This document shows positions 11,466 to 20,739 of a stretch of 64,000 nucleotides of DNA, piece after piece. Source of the stretch: Ceratothoa steindachneri. Lineage: Eukaryota > Arthropoda > Malacostraca > Isopoda > Cymothoidae. Under the pieces are notes generated by a model. It was not told where the DNA came from. It ran no database searches and saw only the letters and a program-made list of their open reading frames with translations. Numbering within the stretch: the first letter of the stretch is position 1; every line of letters begins with the position of its first letter. The stretch covers positions 78,757,685 to 78,821,684 of the forward strand of contig OZ018323.1 of NCBI GenBank assembly GCA_963969495.1. The letters are read 5' to 3'. A program made the position numbers and the translations under genes.

Positions 11466-12870
11466 CAGGTAGACCTGAAGGCATTCAGATAAATGTTAGG
11501 AATAGGCGGGGAAATGAGCAGAGGGCTATGAAGGTAGTGTGGTAATGGTAAGACCATAATATACGATATATTGAACATATACTACTCAAAAAATAAGAGC
11601 ATAAGAAATAAGATGAATTTGTTGAGAGAGCGAGTGACTGTACATAGGAAATTTTGATGTTATTGCGATAACAGCCATGGCTTAATTTGATTATCATATG
11701 GGTGATTTTAATTACGTTCATGGATCTCTTTTGCATTCTTGTTTTCCTTGGTCAAAAATTTGATCATTGCGCGGTGCTCAACCTTGTCCATTGTTGAAAA
11801 ATTTGTGACTGACGATCTGCGATCAGCTACTGCTTCTTAAATAGACGAGGCAGGATGGTGCGGCTGCAGGTCCTGACTTGTCCTAACTTGTCCTAACACC
11901 CCCACAAACAGCCATCCCCCTTCCTCTGTTTTGCCCTACCGATTCGCAAAACTTATTGACCCCCCTCGTTGTATAAATAAAATTAAATCATACTGGAGGA
12001 ATGTTACAGATGGGGTTCCTCAGGGTCGTTTTTTTATGATTATATTAATGATCTCGCCATAGGTTTAAGTAGCGATCTGAGTAAGTTTGCTGATGACTCT
12101 AAGTTGGTTATTGTAAGACCAATTGACCAAACTATTCCAATGGTTGGAGAAATGACAAACATAATTAACACAAGCAAATGTAGTGTACTTAGTATAGGTA
12201 GGTGTAATCCACTATAATTATATGTTGAATGTGAGAGTTCTAGGAAGGTCAGAATGCATGAGAGACTTAGGCTTGCTCGTAAGTTCTGACCTATGGCTTA
12301 GAAAGCAGTGAATAAGTGCTAGGAATAGAGCTAATAGGGTATTAAGATTTATCGGGAGGAGGGTGAGAAAGAGTGCTGGTGTAATTATGAAACTGAACCT
12401 AGCATTAGTTAGGCCTCATCTTGACTATGACGTGCAATTTGGGTCATCGTGTTATTGGATGGATATTGGCTTGCTTGATTCAATGCAAAGAAGAACGACA
12501 AAGATTATTCATGCGTTGAGATTAGCCAAATCTTATGGTAAAAGGCTTAGGAGACTAAATCTTTATATGTTAGAAAGAGAGAGAGGAAGAGTTAGAAGGG
12601 ACTTGATTGAATTGATCAATTGGGTAAAAGGTTATACATAATAGAGGGACACATAGGTAAGATTCTTATTTTTAGTGAACACGATAGGACACGTAGGTTT
12701 AGGAAAATGATGCCTGGAAATGGTTTTGTAATCGATTAGTAGATGAATAGAATAGGCTCACTAGTAATTTGATAGATTTATGGATGGGGTTGCAAGGTGT
12801 AACTGAACTTGGGAATGGGAACAGGAGCTGTCTCATAGAGGTTATATATTAATCTTTTGCAGACTCCCTC
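11466..12870 (+). mobile_element. CR1-like LINE, internally deleted, inside copy A
   Basis: About 11560-11710 reads as an endonuclease N-terminus with SIRNKMNLLRERV followed by DVIAIT, the form seen in CR1/L2/Rex-type LINEs. After a mariner fragment the sequence resumes at about 11985 with the end of the RT palm: DGVPQG, then INDLA and KFADDSKL, a FADD version of the catalytic box. The C-terminal thumb follows (LVRPHLDYDVQF, LDSMQRRTTKII, RDLIELINWVKG). The middle of the RT is absent. It sits between two halves of I-a copy A, whose homology breaks at a GCGTTCGA block near 11460 and resumes near 12880. It is therefore younger than copy A. Confidence 0.65.
11715..11968 (-). mobile_element. Mariner 5' fragment (same family as 36434 and 56108)
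   Basis: On the minus strand it runs from the terminal repeat (CGAGGGG, then GGTCAATAAG) through the leader to the transposase start (KVEHR, IKFLTKE, NAKEIHER). It stops at the bases for the start of the next codon. It matches the 5' 250 bases of the mariner at 36434-37352. No 3' part is present. It lies in the deleted middle of the CR1-like LINE, so it is either a later insertion or part of the rearrangement that removed the RT. Confidence 0.8.
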
Positions 12871-13809
12871 ATTTCTTATGTCCTGGCACACTGTGTCACG
12901 CTGGAGCTCTGTCGGTGTACACGGATGGCTGCAAGTCAATAGAGAGGCTCTGTTTCTTCTTTAAAGTCAGTGGTACTCTACCAGGTACGATGTGCTGTCT
13001 GTCTTCAGGGGAGAGCTGGTTGCACTACACCGCTCGGTACAGGAGATAACGTTTCTTGCCCGGTTCGGAGACAAAGTAGATGGGAGACCGCTAACCGCTC
13101 ACTTTTCCCGTGGACCTACCTCTCAATGTCTGCAGCTTCTACTCGCTTTCTGTCCTCTGAATTGGTCACACGTAGGAGGATTAGGCAGCCCTTCATGCTG
13201 CATGACATATAATATGGAAGACCGAAATTTAAAGTTGCTCGTTATTGCTACCAGGCTTTTCTCGTTGGTATCAGGTAGTTTTTTCTTTTCTGAATTCGAC
13301 ACACACAGGAGGCAGCGCATTTGATGGGGTCTCACTTTAACTTTACTGTGACGACTGCTTAGTACCCCCGACGCCAGAGGCTGCTTCTTTCTTCTTCTCC
13401 GGCTTGATGTTGTTTCTTTTTGTTTAGTTTTTGAATTATATATATTTTGTTTTTGGTATTGTAGCCTCTTGATAGGCTAAATTGATTTTACTGCGACCTT
13501 AGTGGCAGCCGCCAGATGGCGCCTTTAAATAACACCCAAAACAGACTAAACCTAGTTTTTATTGAATATCCTCGTCTGGGAGACCAGCTTTGAGAGCGGT
13601 ACTTGTCCCAGTACAGCCACAGGCGGGGTCGCTTTCCCTTTCCCTTATGCTGGGGCCGTGCTCCTGGACACCGGACTGATGTGGGATCGAGTTCTTAGAA
13701 GATGCGGTCCCCCTCGACAATATTTAATTTTGTGGCTGCTTGTTCAGACGAGTGGCCGGTCTTAAATCGCGCACATGATCGTCTCTTTTCTTGTTTTTTG
13801 TTTTTTTGC

Positions 13810-16800
13810 ATCCTTCAAGCGTTTCTACTTAACCGAATGTCTCCTGATGGGAGCGTGTTGTCCAAAGGACACATGCTCCACAGCGTCAGACATTAGTTAA
13901 GGTTCTAGGTAGAGAACCGAAGGTCTCCTGTTTCTTGTGAATGCAGCAGGCCGTGCCTAAATGGTCACGGTGTGAGCTCTGCGGACACTCGATGGCTCGC
14001 CTGCGCAGTCCCACTGCACTCTACCATGAACTTAGTGAAAGGGGTCGTTTATTAAAAGACATCACCCAAGAGCTGGCCAACCAAGGAGCAGTCAACTTAA
14101 AACGTCACTACTCAGAAAATATGGGGAGGAGGGACTCTAGAACCACCCTTACACTGTTCGTTAATTCAATCGTGAGCGGCTCTCTGAGTCGGTGTGTGTA
14201 GGTTGGTATCGCTATTGCTTCAAGGTATTCTTGCCACTGCTGGGGAGGTGTTACCATTAACACCGCTCTGACCATATAAATCGAACCTGAAGACTTGCTA
14301 AGTCGGGTCAACCAGAAATCTGAGCAAACTGCTCACACATTTTATGATTTGTTCGTATTATGCAATTCCAAGTGTGTAAATTTCGGCGAGCCGCAACCTG
14401 CTTCCTCGAAGCAATGTAGCTCGATCTTTTTTAGGAGGAGGAGTTGCTAGCCATTTATGTTGTGGACCGACTCTTGCGAGGCAAGTACTTGGTCTTGTTC
14501 TCCCTGTGCGACCTGGGATATGCTTCACAAGTTAAAAACCATCGTCTTCTGGCCCTTCCAGCCCTACAAGAAGGGTCAGTTGCGCGGCTATTCGGAACTC
14601 TTTCGACGGTTCTTATACCACTATTGCTCGCTTCCTTGGTAGAGCTGGCTGCCCAACACGCTCAAGGCCCACCTCGGCATAAACCAACCCCCTTCCCCCA
14701 GCGTGACCGTTTCCTGTAAGGCGAAACGACCGCGGGCCTCCTGAGTCATTATACTCACACGAGGCAAACTGCCAGAAGGAGGTCGTAAAACTTTAGTGTT
14801 GCCAGAAAGGACAGCAACACAGGAGCATCGGCTTCCAATCCCCCCGCCCAAGGCTGGAGCCCCTAAACAAGGGACCCTCGTATCGGAAGCCACCTCGACC
14901 GCCAAAGGCTCCAAAGCCAATGAAGGAGAAGACTCGCATAGCAAACTCAACCTCCCTCAATAAGTCCTCGGATGTGACAGTGCCTTGACGGCCAGCATCT
15001 CTCGAAGTTTTGCGCCCAGGAAGTATGCGGCCATTTCCATGAGTGAATAATCCTTCAATTGATTTACCTTCGACTTCTGGCCAACTGGCTAGAGATGTTG
15101 AAGCTCGTCTCCTCCCGTTCCCCGTTAGCTATCTTTCTACAGGTGACCATGCTGGTTCCGTCCCCGCTGCCCACCATCCTGGGGTGGGTTATATGAGTTT
15201 TGCGACCCCTCTATCACTGGTTGTGGGTCGGGCATTATTTTGGATGGGAGGTGAGCGAATCGTAGTGACCTCTTTCCCATTCAAATATTATCTGTGTCGT
15301 TACCGCCTGAAAACCACCGGTGGTGCTTAGATAGAGCGCGCGCTCGACATTTCAGGAAATTGGTGATTACTCTGTTCCACTCTAGTAGTTTAGGTCGGTT
15401 GATGCGGCCTTGGGCCTAACCACTATTCCTAGAACGTCTGGCCGTTTTTCATGCCGTTAGCTTCCTTGGTGGTCAGCCGAGTGTGAGACGGTCCTCAGGC
15501 AGAAGCGATATGCCCCTATATGCACTATAATCGCAGCCCGAAAGATTTCACCGTCGGTGAATTTCGCAAGCTAGGGCTAGGTCCCGGTATGTTTCGAACC
15601 ACCCCTGCCGTCTTCTTCGCAGATATATGTGTCATCACTTAACCGAAAGACCCCTCTTGCGGAGCTGTGGAAGCAAGTCAAAAGTATTCCGGGTAAGTTC
15701 TCGCATGATCCACCCCCCGTTCCTCAGCAAAACGGAACCGCAAATTTTAGATCCACGTCCGTGTCGGGGTCTTTCGCGACCGCTTTCTACACATTCTCCA
15801 ACTTGCGATTCTTCTCCGCTAGCAATCGATGTCGCTGAAGGCCCCCGACTAGACTTTACCTCCAGAGGCCGAGAAGCCTTCAATAACAGGTTTACGGTGA
15901 GTGAGTTGCGTTCCGCTCTCGCTTCATAAACGGACACCGTCCTGCTTCTCCCCCTGCCTCCTAGTTGAACGAAGCAAAGCTTTTTCTTTTTAGATATGAT
16001 CAACAAGATATGGACAGAGTGTATCATCTAATACTCCTGGCGAATGGCTAATGTGCTCGTTTTTCGCAAACCGGGTTGAGATCACTACCCCGACCGGTTT
16101 CCGCCCAATCTCTCTAACCTCCTGCGTGTGCAAGTTGATGGAGAAATTGGTAAATGTTAGATTAGCCCTTTTTTTCTGGACAGCGGATGCCACCTGTCTT
16201 CTGCACACTGCGCTTCCGCAACTTCCACTTCACGTCGGATGCTCTGCTCCATCTGAAAAATGCGTGACCTACCTTCGTAGACAGCCTTACGACACGCTGT
16301 TTTTCGATCTGAATACTGCATACCGATACGGTATTATGAAGACCGACGAGATCGTCGATTTCCCTTAGGGGTAGGAGTGAGGCCTCTCTGCCCCAATTTG
16401 GCATGAAATAGGTCGTCCCGGAGGGAAATGCCCGCTATGTCACGCGCTTGATTATCAACAGTATCACTTTGTTGCGACCTGAAGATTTTTTCGCTACGCT
16501 CTACGAAGACGATCTTTCGATCTCTTTTTGTGCATCCCAGACACCGACTCTGGAGCTTCTACTCCACTGGGATTTGAATCTCATCTTGCTTTTCCAAAGC
16601 GCATATGTCTCAGTTTTCCTTTGCCAAGACTAAAGTAGTGCACTTTCGCCATCCCCTCCCCGAACTTTTCCCTAAATGTGGTTCACCTGTTAGTAGTGGT
16701 TTCGCACCATTTCTTTGGCTTGTTTTCGACCGATGCCTCACCTGGGAGACCCATATTTGCATCCGTAGTCTCCCGTGTCGTGGACATTATTCGTTCCATA

Positions 16801-17585
16801 ACGTTCAACAATTCGGGCGTGAGTTTTACGCATCTGCAACGGAACGTGTATTGCGCAATCTGGACTCTATTCACCACACCGGTCTCCGGTCGGCAACCGG
16901 TATTTTCCCTATTGAGAACCTACTTGTCATTGCCTGGGATATGCCACCTAATTTGTGCTGTACCCAGTTCATTATGCGCTTTTACGCTCGAGCGCGGTGT
17001 TTCTCTCAGTCGCCAACGGCTCACTGCATCCGCGGCCGATCTCTGCGGTACCTATGATTCCGAGGACTCCTATCTTGCCTTAAGCCCTTTGAGTTTAAGG
17101 TTAGGAAACTTCTTCAAATGTTGGTGTAGCTCTCGGGCCTGGGTGCCTCTGCTTCTTCCCAGGACGCCACCCTGGAAGTTCTACAGTACACTTCGTGCCA
17201 CGATGGATCCGTCTTTGTGTACGTGTATGGATCCAATTCCAAAAAGGGATCTTCCACGCCGTATCCCCTCTGTTTCAAGTCAGCGAAGTCTCTTCTACCA
17301 GCTATTCCTCTGTCTTTACGAACGAGCTGGTTAAAATACACCGCTCGGTCCGGGAGATAACGCGTCGTGCCCGTCCTCTCGCAAATCCTTAGGAAGAAAG
17401 GACTCCCGCACACCGCACTGGTGCATGATTGAGATTTTGGAAGATAATCTCCATTGCACTTATTTAAATTGTTCCGTATTTTTTTTTTAATTGAGTTAAA
17501 TAAATATAGGCTCTTTTGTATTTTCAGTTACTCGGCTGTTCCCTCGTTGGGGGTCGCCAGAGGTGATTGTAAAAAAAAAAAAAAA
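13810..17585 (+). mobile_element. I-a LINE copy B, decayed
   Basis: Recognisable pieces lie in order. The gag-like part of ORF1 starts near 13810 (SPDGSVLSKG corresponds to D's STDGSMLSKG). Endonuclease relics lie at about 15050-15300, and the linker and RT at 15550-16620 (RPISLTSCVCKLMEKLVNV, then an EDDLSISF form of the YVDD box). The thumb is at 16650-17100 and RNase H traces at 17200-17370. A damaged 3' UTR (GGTCGCC) leads into poly(A) at 17571-17585. It carries many stops and frameshifts. The Y(V/A)DD motif reads YEDD, which would impair catalysis. 13546-13810 is unassigned sequence between copies A and B. Confidence 0.75.
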
Positions 17586-18345
17586 TTCCCATTGCACGTT
17601 TCCTTTTTATCTTAACCATCAATCATGTGTATGTCTGCGCGCGTGCGTATCATTTTCTTATTTTCATCCCCACCTTTCCCTTCTAACGTAGGTATGGGGT
17701 TTTTGTACGTCACGAGACCATTACGGACCAGAGGCGAGGAATTATCGATTTTGACTTAATTGTTTAATGCATCGCGTGTGGGGACTGGAATGGGGAAGTG
17801 AACTTTTGCCCAGCTCTAGTGTGATATAAATTCCTTGTTGCACGCCGCCCTACCCCCAATCCAGCGCTCCGTCCGGCCCCAGCTTAGCCTCTCTTCCTTC
17901 CTTCAGATAGCCCGATTTCTCCCCTACCTCGTCGCTTTTCATACAACCTCTCCCACAACTTTCTCTGGTCAGCCTCTAATTTCACAGGGTAGAATGCTGA
18001 CCTTCTTCTCAAGCCAACCACCCCGGATGGGGGCTGAGGGGGGAGGGGACATTGTTCCCTAACCCCTCAGCTCCGGTTCGGGATGGGGTTTTTTAACAAC
18101 CTGCTTCATCCCCACCCATACCTTCCTCACATCCCTTTTCCTCTCCTCTTCACATTCTATCTGTTTTACGCCGTGTCTAAGGTGGAGCCGCCATGCCGAA
18201 GGACTGCCAGGCCACCAGGCGGGAGGGGTGGTCCCAAATGGCGGCGCCTGGCTCTGCCGGGCCTGTAAGCACCTCTTGCAGTGCGGGCTACTGCAAGAGG
18301 TGGTGAGCGATTGCGTCCCGTAAAACAAAGAGGGTCACCATGCCC
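17586..18345. other. Spacer between copies B and D
   Basis: Unique-looking sequence with no gene. It includes the hairpin at 18270-18302 and a GC-rich block at 18180-18260 that could belong to an extended 5' UTR of copy D. Confidence 0.4.
18270..18302 (+). other. Perfect 13-bp stem-loop upstream of copy D
   Basis: CACCTCTTGCAGT (18270-18282) and ACTGCAAGAGGTG (18290-18302) are exact complements around a 7-base loop. It lies about 120 bases before the ORF1 start codon of copy D. It could be a 5' UTR structure of the element or part of the flank. Copy E does not include this segment. Confidence 0.6.
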
Positions 18346-18422
18346 AATGATGAAAAAAAAACCATCTCCCCTTAATTCCCCCTAAAACAACGGAGCCGCC
18401 CTCGTGCAGCTCCACAGAAAAG

Positions 18423-20702
18423 ATGGAGGTCCCCCCCCCTGTGCTTGCGCAGGGGACCCTCCATACCTCTTTAACCGGAGAGGAGGCTTACTCCTCTCCT
18501 ACGCCTACGGGTGTAGGGGACTCCCCCTCACCCCCTTCTCTGGAGGTGCTTTCGGGCACCTCCCTATCTCCAGCGGCAGTCCCTCCTTTGCTTTCTAAGG
18601 GGACTGCCAAGAAAGCCAGCAGGCAGCCCATTGCCGACCGCCCCTCGTACAAGCGGCTCGGTAGGGCAAACCCCCTTAGGGGGGAGAGGGAAGCCAGGCC
18701 CCTTCGGTCGCTTCCCTCAAAAGACCTGCTGGCAAAAATATTAAACCTTGCCGGGGTCAAGGCCTGTGCCTCCCCACTAAAGACTTATGACGCTGCCAAG
18801 GGGACCTGCGATGTCCTGGGAGGGGATGGCCAACTGGAGGCCCCTCCTGTGATAGACATGGTCCTTGAGGAAAACCAGCCTCAGAAGGTAGGGCCTTCCA
18901 TGGGGGGGAATCCGGGCTCGGCGCCAAGCACCGAACCCGAATCCGCCCCTATGCAAGGTCCTCATCAAACGGCTGTAGATTCTCAGGCAGTACAAGGAGG
19001 GGAGGGATCTCCTCCGGATGATGCCCCTGCTACCACCAGGACCTTCTCCATTTCGGAGAAGGACCTGGCTGAGGCCGGTCCATCTGGCCTGGGGGCTTCT
19101 ACCGGCGGGGGTGAGAAGCGGGTTCATTCCCCGCCCTCCTCTCCAAAAAAGAAAAGGACCAAAAAGACGAAGAAGACTCGGGGCTCCTCTCAATCCGCGG
19201 GGGCTACGGGGACGGATGGGTCTGCTGCCACTTTGGCAAGCGACCAAGCCAAGATCGGTACATCCGGGCCCTCTGCTTCCCCGGGTACGGAGCTCCTGAC
19301 GATGACAAAGACCAAAAGTGCACAGGGCGGAGCCTCGATGACATCGGGGCCCCTGATTCAGAGGTTACCTGGCGTTTTCGAGCCCGCTGGCTTCAAACGC
19401 TTCCTCGTTATTCGCTCCACTGATGGCAGCATGTTATCCAAGGGCAACATGATCCATCAGGGTAGAGGATTAGCTAGTGCAATTGGTAGAGAGCCGAAGG
19501 TAACCCGTTTCTCGGACGGGAGCCTTCTAGCGAATGCTGCGAATCCCGCCGAGGCGGCCAAGATAAGTGCTCTTCGGACACTTCATGGCACCCCGGTGAG
19601 TGTGACGCCGCACTCTACCATGAACTTTGTAAAAGGAGTAGTTTATGCGAGGGAACTCGTTGACTACTCCATAGAAGACATCACCCTAGAGCTGGCCGAC
19701 CATGGGGCGGTCAAGGTCGAACGTGTGATGAGAAAACAGGGAGGGGCCTCGAGACCCACCCCTACACTCTTCGTCACGTTCGACTGTGACAAGCTCCCTG
19801 AGTCGGTGCGTGCCGGTTGGTACCGCTACCGCGTGAAGGCATTCATGCCACTGCCGCGGCGGTGCTATTACTGTCACCGCTTCGGCCACACGAATCGATC
19901 ATGTAGACGTGCAAAATCGGGGTCACCCGAAGTCTGTGTAAATTGCTCCAAGGTCGCACACGATAAGTCCAAATCATGTGTGGCCAAGTGTGTCAATTGC
20001 GGAGAGCCGCACCCTGCTTCTTCGAAGCAATGTGGTGCATATCTCCTTGAGAACGAAATCCTGGCCGTTCAGGCCCAGGATCGACTCTCATTCCGCGAGG
20101 CTAAGGACTTGGTCCTGGCGCGCCCGGCTCTGCCTGGGACGTCATATGCCTCAATAGTTAGAAAAGCACCCTCTGCTCCTGGCCCATCCAGGCCAACGAG
20201 CACGGTTGTTTCCGCGCCCATTCGGAGCCCTTCTGCGGGCTCTACTACACCCGGGCGCTCCCCTGGTAGAGCTGGCGGCAAAAAGGGTTCACACCCAGCC
20301 CCGGCTAAAACCAGGGCTCCCCCCTCTTCCCCCAGCGTGACCGTTTCCCGTAAGGCGAAACGGCCACGCGCCTCCACAGAGTCGTTAGACTCACAGGAGG
20401 CAACACCCCTGAAGATGGTCGCTAGGCCATCTTCCGGGGTTCCTAAAGCTGTTCCCCGAAAGGAGGACAGCAACAAAGGAGCTTCGGCCCCTTCGCCCAC
20501 GCCCCGAGGTGGAGCGAGTGGCTCGGAGACGGTGGTTCCTCGAAAAGAGGGCCCCCCGCCTCCCAAGCCGCAACCCCCGCCTAAGGTTTCGAGGCGGAGG
20601 GAGGAAAAGACTCGCATGGCGAGCCCAACCTCCCCCAATAAGTCCTCGAAGGCGACAGCGCCCGGGGTTCTGCCCCCGGGAAGCGTACGGCCATTCCCGT
20701 GA
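18423..20702 (+). CDS. I-a ORF1 protein (gag-like, three CCHC zinc knuckles)
   Basis: This 759-residue nucleic-acid-binding protein is expected to package the LINE RNA. The first 300 residues are rich in Pro, Ser, Lys and Thr and look disordered, with a basic cluster (KKKRTKKTKKTR) near residues 242-253. Residues about 320-475 form the compact gag/RRM-like region. Three zinc knuckles follow: CYYCHRFGHTNRSC at 481, CVNCSKVAHDKSKSC at 505 and CVNCGEPHPASSKQC at 523. The C-terminus is a Pro/Ser/Lys tail. The ATG at 18423 is chosen because the same ATGGAGGT context recurs in copies A and E. Copy E carries 28 extra bases near 40430, so the last residues of D are probably out of the ancestral frame; the ancestral stop would be the TAG at 20744-20746. 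Confidence 0.85.
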   Translation: MEVPPPVLAQGTLHTSLTGEEAYSSPTPTGVGDSPSPPSLEVLSGTSLSPAAVPPLLSKGTAKKASRQPIADRPSYKRLGRANPLRGEREARPLRSLPSKDLLAKILNLAGVKACASPLKTYDAAKGTCDVLGGDGQLEAPPVIDMVLEENQPQKVGPSMGGNPGSAPSTEPESAPMQGPHQTAVDSQAVQGGEGSPPDDAPATTRTFSISEKDLAEAGPSGLGASTGGGEKRVHSPPSSPKKKRTKKTKKTRGSSQSAGATGTDGSAATLASDQAKIGTSGPSASPGTELLTMTKTKSAQGGASMTSGPLIQRLPGVFEPAGFKRFLVIRSTDGSMLSKGNMIHQGRGLASAIGREPKVTRFSDGSLLANAANPAEAAKISALRTLHGTPVSVTPHSTMNFVKGVVYARELVDYSIEDITLELADHGAVKVERVMRKQGGASRPTPTLFVTFDCDKLPESVRAGWYRYRVKAFMPLPRRCYYCHRFGHTNRSCRRAKSGSPEVCVNCSKVAHDKSKSCVAKCVNCGEPHPASSKQCGAYLLENEILAVQAQDRLSFREAKDLVLARPALPGTSYASIVRKAPSAPGPSRPTSTVVSAPIRSPSAGSTTPGRSPGRAGGKKGSHPAPAKTRAPPSSPSVTVSRKAKRPRASTESLDSQEATPLKMVARPSSGVPKAVPRKEDSNKGASAPSPTPRGGASGSETVVPRKEGPPPPKPQPPPKVSRRREEKTRMASPTSPNKSSKATAPGVLPPGSVRPFP

Positions 20703-20739
20703 GGGTCTTCAATTCGAGGAGGGCCCCCGCGTCTCCTCC

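Larger units (their letters stand above)
10655..13545 (+). mobile_element. I-a LINE copy A, decayed and internally deleted
   Basis: 10670-10800 resembles the ORF1 start of copy D: a CGGGCAGCT leader, then ATGGAGGT and proline codons. About 11060-11464 then jumps to the region after the reverse transcriptase, with codons matching D's HHTGL, FRTS and RRVQ stretch. Most of ORF1, the endonuclease and the RT are therefore missing. A CR1-like LINE interrupts the copy at about 11465-12880. Beyond it come relics of RNase H (VYTDG at about 12920), the C-terminal finger, and the 3' UTR hairpin pair (13463-13513) in degraded form. No poly(A) is left. Boundaries are by eye. Confidence 0.7.

Noticed and set aside
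19686..20638. Long minus-strand frames opposite I-a ORF1 (for example 20069-20638)
   Set aside because: Shadows of the GC-rich Pro/Ser codons of ORF1, with no conserved motif.
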